64,000 bases of DNA from an uncultured Collinsella sp. (GCA_900541065.1 UQIE01000011.1:9422-73421); one strand, 5' to 3'. Counted from the first letter of the stretch, positions 40,938 through 50,224 are shown. Translations and numbers: made by a program. Notes: generated by a model from the sequence alone, not told the origin.

Positions 40938-42242
40938 TTAAAGGTGGTCTTGGATGAGATCGCAGATGGCTCGGGCGTCGTTGATGTTGATGGCTCGGGT
41001 CGCAAAGCCTGCGTCGAAGGCCTGGCGTGCCAGGGCCTCGTTGCAGGCAAGGGCCAGCGTGTGACCGTCGACCAGGTCGAGCGAGCTCTTGCCGCGCAGA
41101 CGGTCGACACCGGAGCGCGCGACGACGATGTTGTCGAAGCCCTCGGCCTTGTAGCCCTCGATGATCACCACGTCGACATCGTTGTAGCGCGACAGCAGCT
41201 CGCGCGCGGGCATCTCGTCCTCCTCGCGCGTGTCGGCGTACTCCGCCCAGCGCGTGGCGCAGATGAGGCCCACGTGTTTGGATCCGGCCTGGTGATGGCG
41301 CCAGGTGTCCTTAGCAGGCACATCGATATCAAAGCCGTGATGCCCATGATGCTTGAGCGAACCCACGCGCAGGCCGCGGCGGGTGAGCTCGGCTATGACC
41401 TTCTCGACGAGCGTGGTCTTGCCCGAGTTTTGGTAGCCGATAAACGCGATCGCGGGGACGGCCGGTGTCGGAGCTGTGGGCGCGACGGCGACGGGTGCGC
41501 TTGCGGGCGCGGCGCCGTCAGCGGCCACGGCCTCAACGGCAGCGGCCTGACGCTCTGCGCGATCCCACACACCCGAGCGGCCGCCCTCCTTGTGCAGCAG
41601 GCGCACGTCGACGATCTCCATGCCGCGATCGACCGCTTTGCACATGTCGTAGATGGTCAGACACGCGGCGCTCGCGCCGGTCAGCGCCTCCATCTCAATG
41701 CCCGTCTTACCCGTCACACCTGCCGTGACCAGCACATGAAAGCCGACCTGTCCGTCGTGACGCGCCGACGCCCAGCCCTCGGGTGTCTCGTCGGCCGGCG
41801 TTCCCGCCGGAGCGATTGGCTCGATATCGCACTTGCTTTTGGTGATGAGCAGCGGATGGCACATGGGGATGATGTCGCTCGTGCGCTTGATGGCCATGAT
41901 GCCCGCCACGCGCGCGCAGGCGAGCACGTCGCCCTTCTTGGCGCGGTCCTGCAGCACCATGGCCTGCGTCTCGGGATGCATGAGGATGGTACCCTCGGCG
42001 ATGGCGATGCGGTGCGTCTCGGCCTTGTCGGATACGTCGACCATACGCACCTCGCCCTTGGCGTCCACGTGCGTCAGCTCGTCGCGACGCGCGTCGCGGA
42101 CGGGCGCGGCGGCGTTGTCGCTCGCGGCCGGTTGCGCGGTCGCGGACGCGGCGGGACTACCGGCGTTCGCCGTGACTTTGCGGGCAGACATCGCGGCCCT
42201 GCGAGCGGCCTTGGTGGCATCGGCGTACCTGCTCTTGGCCAT
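40938..42242 (-). CDS. moaC: MoaC-MobB fusion (cyclic pyranopterin monophosphate synthase / molybdopterin-guanine dinucleotide biosynthesis adaptor)
   Basis: 434 aa. After an Ala-rich N-terminal extension (~60 residues), MoaC (residues ~60-235) shows the catalytic KKGDVL and IPMCHPL segments and GMEIVDVRLLHKEGGRSG. An Ala/Pro linker leads to MobB (~270-434) with P-loop FIGYQNSGKTTLVEK, SLKHHGHH and VVIIEGYKAEG. MoaC forms cyclic pyranopterin monophosphate from the MoaA product; MobB assists guanine-nucleotide attachment for bis-MGD enzymes. It follows moaA by 4 nt and so is co-transcribed. RBS GGAGG is 8 nt before 42242. No MoaD/E, MoeA or molybdate transporter lies nearby. Confidence 0.92.
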   Translation of the reverse strand: MAKSRYADATKAARRAAMSARKVTANAGSPAASATAQPAASDNAAAPVRDARRDELTHVDAKGEVRMVDVSDKAETHRIAIAEGTILMHPETQAMVLQDRAKKGDVLACARVAGIMAIKRTSDIIPMCHPLLITKSKCDIEPIAPAGTPADETPEGWASARHDGQVGFHVLVTAGVTGKTGIEMEALTGASAACLTIYDMCKAVDRGMEIVDVRLLHKEGGRSGVWDRAERQAAAVEAVAADGAAPASAPVAVAPTAPTPAVPAIAFIGYQNSGKTTLVEKVIAELTRRGLRVGSLKHHGHHGFDIDVPAKDTWRHHQAGSKHVGLICATRWAEYADTREEDEMPARELLSRYNDVDVVIIEGYKAEGFDNIVVARSGVDRLRGKSSLDLVDGHTLALACNEALARQAFDAGFATRAININDARAICDLIQDHL

Positions 42243-42246
42243 ATGA

Positions 42247-43302
42247 TCATCCTCCGATTTGGGACATAAATCGTTGCGTGCCCTCAATTATCGCGTGTTC
42301 CTGCGGTTTGTGGGCCACGGCATCGCGCCAAATCGAAAGTACCTGCATATCATCACCACGGCGCAGCGCCTCGCGGACCGAATACTCGGCATCGCTGAAC
42401 AGGCACGGACGCACGTTTCCGTCGGCCGTCAGGCGCAGACGGTTGCAATTCGCGCAAAAATGATTGGACATGGCGCTAATGAAGCCGACCGTTCCCGCCG
42501 CGCCCGGAAAGTGCCAATAGCGCGCGGGGCCCGCACCAGCAGGAGCGTCGTTGATGTCGAGCGGCTCGAGCTCGCCCAGTCCCGTCGCAGCGGCCCCGGC
42601 ATTGATGCGCGCCCGCAGCTCGTCGCTCGGCACGGTATCGCTCGCGTCCCACAGCTCGGGATTGAGTGTGGGCGCGTGAGGGTCTACGGCACAATGCGAG
42701 CTCGTGTGCTCGTCGCCAATGGGCATGTATTCGATAAAGCGCAGGTGGATGGGACGATCGAGCGTGAGCCGCGCGAGGGCCGCCACATCCTGGTTGAGCC
42801 GGCGCACAACAACGCAGTTGACCTTAACGGGCTCAAAGCCCCAAGCCAGCGCCGCGTCGATGCCAGACATGGTCTGCTCGAGTCGACCCAAGCGCGTGAT
42901 CTTTCCAAAGAGCGTAGGGTCAAGCGTATCGAGCGAGATGTTGACGCGGTTAAGTCCGGCATCTTTGAGCTGCGGCGCCAACTTGGGAAGCAGGGCGCCG
43001 TTGGTGGTGAGCGAGATGTCCTCGATCTGCGGAATCGCGCGAATGTCGCGGATGAGCGGAATAATACGGCGGCTGACCAGCGGCTCGCCACCCGTCAGGC
43101 GCACGCGGCGAATGCCCTCTCCCGCCACCAGGCGCACAAAGCGGGCAATTTCCTCGGCGCTGAGTAGCTCGTCGTGTGCGCGGGGCGCCACGCCATCGGC
43201 CGGCATGCAGTAAATGCAGCGGAAATTGCACTTGTCGGTAACGGCAATGCGCAGGTAGTTGATATCGCGACCAAAGCCGTCATGTTGCACATGCCCGTCC
43301 AC
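42247..43302 (-). CDS. moaA: GTP 3',8-cyclase MoaA (molybdenum cofactor biosynthesis)
   Basis: 351 aa from GTG 43302 (GGGGAGG 4 nt upstream). Radical-SAM motif CNFRCIYC (residues ~21-28), SAM-binding GGEPLV, and the C-terminal second 4Fe-4S cluster CANCNRLRLTADGNVRPCLF are all intact; the double-glycine end (SQIGG) is also typical. It converts GTP to 3',8-cyclo-7,8-dihydro-GTP, the MoaC substrate, and is followed directly by moaC-mobB. A -10-like TATTAT (43347-43342) lies about 40 nt upstream of the GTG; no Moco riboswitch structure was recognised. Confidence 0.93.
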   Translation of the reverse strand: MDGHVQHDGFGRDINYLRIAVTDKCNFRCIYCMPADGVAPRAHDELLSAEEIARFVRLVAGEGIRRVRLTGGEPLVSRRIIPLIRDIRAIPQIEDISLTTNGALLPKLAPQLKDAGLNRVNISLDTLDPTLFGKITRLGRLEQTMSGIDAALAWGFEPVKVNCVVVRRLNQDVAALARLTLDRPIHLRFIEYMPIGDEHTSSHCAVDPHAPTLNPELWDASDTVPSDELRARINAGAAATGLGELEPLDINDAPAGAGPARYWHFPGAAGTVGFISAMSNHFCANCNRLRLTADGNVRPCLFSDAEYSVREALRRGDDMQVLSIWRDAVAHKPQEHAIIEGTQRFMSQIGG

Positions 43303-43433
43303 GCAGCCTCCCCTCACGCGGCGTTTTATTCTTCGGAAAACATAATACCCCACGAGAGAATCATGCCGACACCCGTACGACAGGACAGGTCGCTTCGAGC
43401 AAAACGGACTTTCCAAGCCCATCCTCAACACAG

Positions 43434-43494
43434 ACCATCACAACATTCGATGCTTTTCCCGATTTTGGCAAAAAACGTCGAATGTTGTGATGGT
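43434..43494. repeat. Palindromic family 1, copy C (arms 17, interior 27 nt)
   Basis: ACCATCACAACATTCGA and its reverse complement. Positions 43434-43497 are identical to copy D at 44676-44739. The interior is inverted relative to copies A and B. Located 40 nt after the stop of the DUF559-like gene. Confidence 0.93.
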
Positions 43495-43534
43495 TTGCCT
43501 GCCCACGGCACCCCGTAGAAGGACCAAAGCGCCC

Positions 43535-44572
43535 CTAGAGGCCGCCGTTCCAGTGGCGAATCACGAATTCCCGCAGGTCATTCTGCCGTTTCTGGAACGC
43601 TTCGCTTCGGTCGCACTTGAGGCCCATAGCGAGTGCGATGGCATTCATCGCCCGATGCAATTGCAGCCGGTTGGCAAACTGAGTCCCGGTGAGGACGATC
43701 ATCTTAAAGCCCAGCGCGCTCAACACGGTCATACGCTCTGCGTCCGACGCATTGCGCTGTTTATCGAGATGGTCCGAGCCGTTGTATTCAATCCCCGTAC
43801 CGCTCGCAGGTGCATATACATCGATCTCGAAATACGCGGCCTTAGCGAGATATTTGAATTCGTTGGGAACATCGACCGGATGGTTGAGCTCGACCCTGGT
43901 GTACCCAAGCCCGCCCTGGGAACGCTTCGCGACGACCATGATTGCAGTGGCCGTCTCCATGGGCGACCGCGCGCCATCGTGCACGCGCCTGAGCACAGCG
44001 GCCGCACGTGTAGCCCCCTGACGAGATCGGTTCTCATCGCAATAAGCGATCAGGTCGGCAACGGTATGCCTCTGCCCCATCTCGATATAATCGCCTGACG
44101 ACAAATGATTCAAATGGTATCGGGCGCAGATTTCATACCCATATTCCAGCTGCTCGGGCTCGCTCATCCACGAGCCCGCCTGGACAAAGCACATGGCCTC
44201 GTCAACCACCAAGAGACCTTCTGCTACCTCGATGAGATGGTCCGAAGGAATGGGAGCCCCAAACACGTGACGTCGAAGGCCAGCCGGCCGAGCGCGCTCA
44301 AAATCGAAGCTAACCAGCGTGTCAATACGATCGAGCTCCTCATGTGGAATACCAAGTGAGACCAGGTAGTCGGTGACAATCTCGACCGCCGTAGATATCC
44401 TCAGCTCCTTGGCGTCGAGTCCCAATTTGGGCAGGCCCGCGGTCGACCCCGCCTCGTCGGCAAGCGAGTCCTCATCGTATAGGCTGCTTGCTCGCGAGAG
44501 CGGCTCGGACGGGCGCGCCACGTTGTGGTACTGCCAGGCAGTCTTATGGGACAGGACGATCGGCAGGTCCAT
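43535..44572 (-). CDS. Putative PD-(D/E)XK (DUF559/Vsr-like) protein
   Basis: 345 aa. The C-terminal ~110 residues have FEIDVYAPASGTGIEYNGSDH, then a helix with DAERMTVLSALGFKMIVLTG. This is the D...E-Y-(D/N)G..H pattern of DUF559/Vsr-type nuclease folds. The N-terminal ~200 residues contain no known motif (LPIVLSHKTAWQYHN at the start, which is also seen in AbiEi-like regulators). The canonical Lys is not obvious, so nuclease activity is uncertain. It has no partner gene; it lies between the moaA unit and the ABC pair and is bracketed by identical family-1 palindromes. No strong RBS was identified. Confidence 0.6.
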   Translation of the reverse strand: MDLPIVLSHKTAWQYHNVARPSEPLSRASSLYDEDSLADEAGSTAGLPKLGLDAKELRISTAVEIVTDYLVSLGIPHEELDRIDTLVSFDFERARPAGLRRHVFGAPIPSDHLIEVAEGLLVVDEAMCFVQAGSWMSEPEQLEYGYEICARYHLNHLSSGDYIEMGQRHTVADLIAYCDENRSRQGATRAAAVLRRVHDGARSPMETATAIMVVAKRSQGGLGYTRVELNHPVDVPNEFKYLAKAAYFEIDVYAPASGTGIEYNGSDHLDKQRNASDAERMTVLSALGFKMIVLTGTQFANRLQLHRAMNAIALAMGLKCDRSEAFQKRQNDLREFVIRHWNGGL

Positions 44573-44675
44573 GAGCCCTCCAATGGAGTCGGATAACCGA
44601 CCTTATTCCCCTGTCCACGGGTCCACACACCTTCGTGCGCAAGAAAGCGATTCCACCCGGTCGAGTGGCAGAAAA

Positions 44676-44736
44676 ACCATCACAACATTCGATGCTTTTC
44701 CCGATTTTGGCAAAAAACGTCGAATGTTGTGATGGT
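44676..44736. repeat. Palindromic family 1, copy D (arms 17, interior 27 nt)
   Basis: Identical to copy C over 64 nt, in the same orientation, 51 nt after the stop of the ABC transporter gene. Confidence 0.93.
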
Positions 44737-44787
44737 TTGAGGCGAGGTGAGGGGCACGGAGAGGTCAAGGCATCGTGCTCGAACGGG

Positions 44788-46686
44788 TTAATCCAGCTCT
44801 TTTAAGCCATGCGCCAGCTGCCAGTACTCGCCGCGCTGGGCGAGCAGCTCTTCGTGCGTGCCGCGCTCGATGATGCGGCCGTGTTCGAGGACCATGATGG
44901 CGTCGGCGTCGCGGACGGTGGACAGGCGGTGCGCAATCATAAATGTGGTGCGGCCGCGCATGATGCGGTCCATGCCGCGCTCGATGAGCTTTTCGGTGCG
45001 CGTGTCGATGGAGCTTGTGGCCTCGTCTAGGATGAGCACCGGCGGGTCAGCGACGGCCACGCGCGCGATGGCGAGCAGCTGGCGCTGACCCTGCGACAAG
45101 TTGGCGCCATCGGCCGTGACCGGCGTGTCGTAGCCTTGCGGCAGGCGGCGGATAAACGAGTCGGCGCAGGCGGCCTCAGCGGCGGCACGCACTTCCTCGT
45201 CGGTCGCGTCGAGCTTGCCAAAGCGGATGTTCTGCGCAATGGTGCCGCTAAACAGGTGCGTATCCTGTAGCACAATGCCGAGCGACCCGCGCAGGCTGGC
45301 CTTGGCAATGTGCTTGACGTCGATGCCGTCGTACGTGATCTCGCCATCATCGACCTCATAGAAGCGGTTGATAAGGTTAGTGATGGTCGTCTTTCCGGCG
45401 CCCGTCGAGCCAACAAAGGCGATCTTTTGCCCCGGCTTGGCGAACAGGTTGAGGTCCGTGAGCACGCGCGTGCCCGGCACGTAGGAAAAGTCCACGGCAT
45501 GGAAACGCACGTCGCCGGCGAGCGGGACAAGGCCGCACGTGAGCTCGGTGCCGTCGGCGGCCACCGCACGGCCCGCGTCATCGACTGAGGCCACATCGTG
45601 CAGATGTCCATACGTGCCCACACCCTGGCCCTCGGGAATCTTCCACGCCCACGCGGCGTCGCCCGTCTGCACCAGCTCCACGCAGCCCTCGTCCACCTCG
45701 GGCTTAAGGTCCATCGCAGCAAACAGGCGCTCGGCACCGGCCAGCGCGTTGAGTAAGAAGTTGCCCAGCTGCGTAAACTGGTTGATGGGCATGGCCGCCT
45801 GGCGCACAAAGACCAGGTAGCTCGCGAGCGCACCCACGTCGGCAAGTCCCTTGATGCAGAGCATGCCGCCCGCCACGGCAACGATGGCGTAGTTGACGTA
45901 GCCGATCACCACGGTCATGGGCACCATTGAGTTGGCGTAGGCCTGTGCGGCGCCACCGGTACGGCGCAGCTCCTGGTTGCGCGTGTCAAAACCGGCAACA
46001 TTGGCCTGCTCGTGGTTAAAGACCTTAATGACCTTTTGGCCCGAGACCATCTCCTCGACGTATCCGTCCAAGTCGCCGAGCGATGCCTGCTGGGCGGCAA
46101 AAAAGCGCTTGGAGCGGGCACCCGAGTAGCGCGCGTACAGCACAATGGCAACATCGCACGCGAGCGTGATAATCGTGAGCTGCCAGTTAAGAATGATGAG
46201 CATGGCTGTGGTGCCGATCACCTGAATGGTCGCCTGAATCACGTTGGCAAAGCTGTTGTTGAGTGCCTCGGAGACCGTGTCGACGTCGTTGGTGAAAAAG
46301 CTCATGATGTCGCCCGAGCGCGTACTGTCGAAGTAACTGAGCGGCAGCGTCTGGATGTGCGCGAACAAGTCGCGGCGAATATCGGACACCACGCGCTGGG
46401 CCGCGCGCACCATAATCTGCGAGTAACCCAAGGCCGAGAGCACGCCCGCGGCGTAGATGACGGCCGTAAAGAGAACCTGCTTGGTAAGCAGCTCCTCCCC
46501 ACCCGCGGCCAGGCCGTTGACGATGGGGCGCACCATATAGGTGCCGGCAAAACTCGCGATGGCGGCGACAGAGGCCAGCACACCAACCGCCAGCAGCGAG
46601 AACTTGGCATGGCCCGTGTATGAGAGCAAGCGGCGAAGCGTTCGGCGCAGATTGGCCGGACGTGCCTGAGCGGAAGTCTTAGGCAT
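44788..46686 (-). CDS. ABC exporter half-transporter (consensus ATPase site)
   Basis: 632 aa from ATG 46686 (AAAGGAG 9 nt upstream; the start overlaps the upstream gene stop by 8 nt). The exporter-fold membrane domain (residues ~20-330) is followed by a long insertion and the ATPase: Walker A GSTGAGKTT, Q-loop VLQDTHLF, signature NLSQGQRQLL, Walker B VLILDEATSSID and IAHRLSTV. A 60-residue insert between the domains (VGTYGHLHDVASVDDAGRAVA) is unusual. It pairs with the upstream gene as a heterodimer; this half supplies the intact catalytic Glu. Confidence 0.88.
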   Translation of the reverse strand: MPKTSAQARPANLRRTLRRLLSYTGHAKFSLLAVGVLASVAAIASFAGTYMVRPIVNGLAAGGEELLTKQVLFTAVIYAAGVLSALGYSQIMVRAAQRVVSDIRRDLFAHIQTLPLSYFDSTRSGDIMSFFTNDVDTVSEALNNSFANVIQATIQVIGTTAMLIILNWQLTIITLACDVAIVLYARYSGARSKRFFAAQQASLGDLDGYVEEMVSGQKVIKVFNHEQANVAGFDTRNQELRRTGGAAQAYANSMVPMTVVIGYVNYAIVAVAGGMLCIKGLADVGALASYLVFVRQAAMPINQFTQLGNFLLNALAGAERLFAAMDLKPEVDEGCVELVQTGDAAWAWKIPEGQGVGTYGHLHDVASVDDAGRAVAADGTELTCGLVPLAGDVRFHAVDFSYVPGTRVLTDLNLFAKPGQKIAFVGSTGAGKTTITNLINRFYEVDDGEITYDGIDVKHIAKASLRGSLGIVLQDTHLFSGTIAQNIRFGKLDATDEEVRAAAEAACADSFIRRLPQGYDTPVTADGANLSQGQRQLLAIARVAVADPPVLILDEATSSIDTRTEKLIERGMDRIMRGRTTFMIAHRLSTVRDADAIMVLEHGRIIERGTHEELLAQRGEYWQLAHGLKELD

Positions 46687-48520
46687 GGCGCTCATCTCCT
46701 TTCGCCGCCTGGAATGATCCGCCGGGGACAGAGGAAAACGGATCACCTTGAACGTCTTCGCTGCCGCCGTCGCCCTCTGCATCGCTCGCATCACCCGCGA
46801 ACTCCATCTGCGAGGCGTAAATCTCCTGGTAGATGTTGTCACCTGCCAGCAACTCCTCATGCGTGCCCACACCGTGGACACGGCCGTCATCCAGCACCAC
46901 GATGCGGTCGGCATCCATCACGCTTGCGATACGCTGGGCGATGATGATCACCGTCGTGTCGGGAATCTGGACGATATGCTCGCGGATCTTGGCGTCGGTC
47001 GCCATATCGACCGCACTGGTCGAGTCATCAAAAATGAGCACGCGCGGATGCTTGAGCAGCGTACGCGCGATGCACAGTCGCTGCTTCTGGCCGCCCGAAA
47101 CGCCGGCGCCACCCTGGCCCAACTCACCGTCGAGCCCGCCGATGCGGTCCAGGAACTCGTCCACGCACGCCGCACGGCAGGCACTCAGCAGCTCCTCGTC
47201 GGTGGCATCGGGCGCGCCCCACTGCAGGTTCTCGCGCACGGTGCCCGTGAACAGCACATTCTTTTGCAGCACAATGCCCACAGCGTCGCGCAAGGCGGCG
47301 AGGTCGTAGTCGCGCACGTCGTGTCCGCCCACAAGCACGGCGCCCTCGGTAGCGTCGTACAGGCGCGCAATCAGCTGCACAAGCGAGCTCTTGCCCGAGC
47401 CCGTGCCGCCGAGCACGCCCACCGTGGAGCCCGGCTCGATGCGAAGGTCGATATGCTCGAGCACGTCCTCGACAGCATCCGCGCGGTACTTAAACGACAC
47501 ATCGCGGAACTCGACACTTCCGTCGACAACTTCGCACACAGCCGCGTCTGCCGCGGGCGCCTCGGTAAGCGAGCGCTCATCGAGGACGTGCGAGATGCGC
47601 TCCACACTGGCGAGTGCGCGCGTAAGCAGCAAAAATACGTTGGAGATCATCATGAGCGAGTTCATAATCAGCAGGACGTAGCTCATAAAGCCCGTGAGTG
47701 AGCCCACACCCAGCTCGCCGGCGAGAATCATGCGTCCGCCGATCCACAGGATAGAAAGCGCGGCCACGTACATCGACAGCTGAAACACCGGCAGGTTGAG
47801 CACGGCATTGCCGAACGTCTTCGTCGCCGTATGCGCGAGCTCGGTATTGACGGTGTCGAACTTGGCCTCCTCGTGCTCGGCGCGCACATACGCCTTGACG
47901 GCGCGCACGGCAGTGAGGTCCTCCTGCACCACGCCGTTGAGGTGGTCCATCGAGGTCTGCAGCTGGCGGTAGAGTGGGCTCACGCGATAGGTGATAACGC
48001 CCAGCACGATCGCCAGCACGGGCAGAATGATCGCAAAGACTGTGGCAAGCGGGCGCGACAGCACCAGCGCGTAGATAAGGCCGACAACGAGCGTCACCGG
48101 GCCGCGCACCATGGGGCGAAAGCCATTACCGATGGCATTTTGGATGACGGTAATATCGGTGGTCATGCGGGTGACGAGCGAGCTGACATCGTAGTTGTCC
48201 AGGTTGCCAAAAGCAAGCGTCTGGATCTTGCGATACTCTGCCTCGCGCAGGTTGGCGCCCAAGCCCGAGGCCACGCGAGCGGATGTGCGGGCATAGCCCA
48301 AGCCCAATACCAGCGAAAACGCCGCATATACCAACATGTACGCACCTTGCAGCAGCATGTAGTTGATGTCGCCCGCAGGCACGCCCACGTCGATGATGTT
48401 CGCCATGATAACCGGGATAAACAGCTCGAGCGCCGTCTCGGCCGTCACAAAGAGCACGCCGAACATGGCGTCGCGACGGTATTCCCCCAAGTAGGAAAAC
48501 AGGATCTTGAGATTGCGCAC
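46679..48520 (-). CDS. ABC exporter half-transporter (degenerate ATPase site)
   Basis: 613 aa from GTG 48520 (GGGGGA 9 nt upstream). Exporter-fold membrane domain, then Walker A GGTGSGKSS, Q-loop VLQKNVLF, signature GVSGGQKQR, and Walker B VLIFDDSTSAVD, where Asp replaces the catalytic Glu; the switch region is IIAQR (Gln for His). One nucleotide site of the heterodimer is therefore impaired, as in BmrC-type multidrug exporters. The acidic C-terminal tail (~40 residues) is poorly conserved. First gene of the pair; divergent from a MATE gene. Confidence 0.88.
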   Translation of the reverse strand: MRNLKILFSYLGEYRRDAMFGVLFVTAETALELFIPVIMANIIDVGVPAGDINYMLLQGAYMLVYAAFSLVLGLGYARTSARVASGLGANLREAEYRKIQTLAFGNLDNYDVSSLVTRMTTDITVIQNAIGNGFRPMVRGPVTLVVGLIYALVLSRPLATVFAIILPVLAIVLGVITYRVSPLYRQLQTSMDHLNGVVQEDLTAVRAVKAYVRAEHEEAKFDTVNTELAHTATKTFGNAVLNLPVFQLSMYVAALSILWIGGRMILAGELGVGSLTGFMSYVLLIMNSLMMISNVFLLLTRALASVERISHVLDERSLTEAPAADAAVCEVVDGSVEFRDVSFKYRADAVEDVLEHIDLRIEPGSTVGVLGGTGSGKSSLVQLIARLYDATEGAVLVGGHDVRDYDLAALRDAVGIVLQKNVLFTGTVRENLQWGAPDATDEELLSACRAACVDEFLDRIGGLDGELGQGGAGVSGGQKQRLCIARTLLKHPRVLIFDDSTSAVDMATDAKIREHIVQIPDTTVIIIAQRIASVMDADRIVVLDDGRVHGVGTHEELLAGDNIYQEIYASQMEFAGDASDAEGDGGSEDVQGDPFSSVPGGSFQAAKGDERHA

Positions 48521-48708
48521 GCAGGTTCATCCCCCATCAAACGTTGTTCGCAAACGCACGTATTATTGCGCGCCGAATAATGGTGTCAAGTATTCCGAAA
48601 TCGTTTTCTGCAAGGTTAGCGACGGCGGCGAGTTCTCGTGACGTGTGTCCATATTCACTCGGAATAATGGTGCGCGCGATTTTTTTCGCCCCACTGCCGA
48701 CACAAACC

Positions 48709-48740
48709 TTGACTCTACAATCGTTGTAGGGTTTTCACTA
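48709..48740 (+). promoter_or_regulatory. MerR-type promoter of the MATE gene
   Basis: -35 TTGACT (48709-48714) and a weak -10 about 19-20 nt further (48734-48740), with the dyad ACTCTACAA-TCG-TTGTAGGGT (48712-48732) filling the spacer. An over-long spacer with a centred dyad is typical of promoters activated by MerR-family regulators. Confidence 0.6.
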
Positions 48741-48779
48741 CACTGGTACGTAAACAAACCCAGCCAGAAAGCCCCACCT

Positions 48780-50126
48780 ATGGAACACGACCTCACACGC
48801 GGCAATATCCTTAAGACCATCGCGGTCTTTGCCCTGCCTTATATGCTCTCGTACTTTTTACAGATGCTCTACGGCATGGCCGACCTGTACATGATGGGGC
48901 AGTTTAGCGGCGCCGCCGGCATCACCGCCGTTGGCAATGGCGCGCAGACGCTCTATATCATTACCGTAACGCTTGTGGGCCTAGCCATGGGAACGACGGT
49001 CATCGTCGGCCACGCCGTGGGTTCGCGTCGCTTCGACCGCGCCGAGACCGCCATCGGCAACACCATTACGCTCTTTATGGGCGTCTCGGTGGTACTGGCC
49101 GTCATCTTGTTTGCACTATGCCCGCAAATCGTGGCGCTCATTGGTACGCCGCCCGAGGCGGTCGAAGGCACCGCCGCCTACCTGCGTATCTGCTTTGTCG
49201 GCATTCCCTTTATCGCCGCGTACAACATCCTCTCGGCCATCTTTCGCGGCCTGGGCGATTCGCGCTCGCCCATGTACGTGATCGGTGTGGCGTGCATCAT
49301 CAACATCGCACTCGACTTTCTGTTTATCGGCCACATGGGGCTCGGCCCCGTGGGTGCGGCGCTCGGCACGGTAACCGCCCAGACGGCCAGCGTTGCCCTC
49401 GCGCTCGTGTGGCTCAAGCGCCGCCGCACGAACATCCACGTTAAGCGCAGCGACCTGCGCCCCCAGCCCGAGGTGCTCGGCAGCATCCTTAAGATCGGCG
49501 TGCCCGTGGCCGTCCAGGACGGCTGCATCCAGGTGGCGTTTATGTTTATCACCGTCATCGCCAACCACCGAGGGCTCGTCGACGCTGCCGCCGTGGGCCT
49601 GGTCGAGAAGATGATCAGCTTTTTGTTCATTGTGCCGAGTTCCATGGGTGCCACCGTCAGCGCGCTCACGGCGCAAAATGCCGGTGCGGGCAAGGGCAAC
49701 CGCGCGCGTCAGGTGCTCAAGAATGCCATGACGATCTCGGTGGTGTACGGCTGCCTGATCACGGTGCTGATGTGGCTGGTGGCACCGGCGTTTATTGGCT
49801 TTTTTGCCAAGGACCCTGCGGTGGTCGCGGCCGGTACCGGCTATATGCACAGTTATATTTTCGACGCAATCTTTGCCGGCATTCACATTTGCTTTAGCGG
49901 CTTTTTCGCTGCATACGGCAAGAGCTACATCGGCTTTGCGCACAACGTGCTGGCCGTGGCGCTCATTCGCGTGCCGGGCGCGTGGTTGCTGTCGAATGCC
50001 TATTCCGACACGCTGTTTCCCATGGGTATCGCCTCGCCGTGCGGGTCGATTCTGTCGGCGGTCATCTGTGTTATCGCGTTTACCGTACTCAACCGCCGCG
50101 GAGCTTTTGACAAACTGATGGTGTAG
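48780..50126 (+). CDS. MATE family efflux transporter
   Basis: 448 aa with 12 hydrophobic segments in two homologous halves. The N-terminus MEHDLTRGNILKTIAVFALPYMLS and ADLYMMGQFSG are typical of the DinF/NorM superfamily branch in anaerobes. It exports cationic drugs or toxic metabolites with Na+ or H+. The start at 48780 is chosen by homology; the RBS is weak (AGAAAG). It is divergent from a heterodimeric ABC exporter, so the locus looks like a paired efflux region. The visible MerR-type promoter implies induction by a regulator encoded elsewhere. Confidence 0.9.
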   Translation: MEHDLTRGNILKTIAVFALPYMLSYFLQMLYGMADLYMMGQFSGAAGITAVGNGAQTLYIITVTLVGLAMGTTVIVGHAVGSRRFDRAETAIGNTITLFMGVSVVLAVILFALCPQIVALIGTPPEAVEGTAAYLRICFVGIPFIAAYNILSAIFRGLGDSRSPMYVIGVACIINIALDFLFIGHMGLGPVGAALGTVTAQTASVALALVWLKRRRTNIHVKRSDLRPQPEVLGSILKIGVPVAVQDGCIQVAFMFITVIANHRGLVDAAAVGLVEKMISFLFIVPSSMGATVSALTAQNAGAGKGNRARQVLKNAMTISVVYGCLITVLMWLVAPAFIGFFAKDPAVVAAGTGYMHSYIFDAIFAGIHICFSGFFAAYGKSYIGFAHNVLAVALIRVPGAWLLSNAYSDTLFPMGIASPCGSILSAVICVIAFTVLNRRGAFDKLMV

Positions 50127-50128
50127 CG

Positions 50129-50224
50129 GGGCAACGCGAGATCGCCCTGATCGATGACATCATCAGCAACGACCCGGCAACCTACGTGACACAGATCACG
50201 GTGCCCGTTGCTCCAGCAAAGTAA
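50129..50224 (+). pseudogene. Gene-end remnant (C-terminal ~30 codons), copy 1
   Basis: An open frame directly after the MATE stop encodes ALIDDIISNDPATYVTQITV and a short tail, then TAA followed by a hairpin. There is no start or upstream gene body. A diverged second copy is at 51946-51993. The parent protein is not identified with certainty. Confidence 0.4.

Noticed and set aside
43303..43433. Moco riboswitch upstream of moaA
   Set aside because: No multi-stem structure of the expected kind was found; only a possible -10 is visible.
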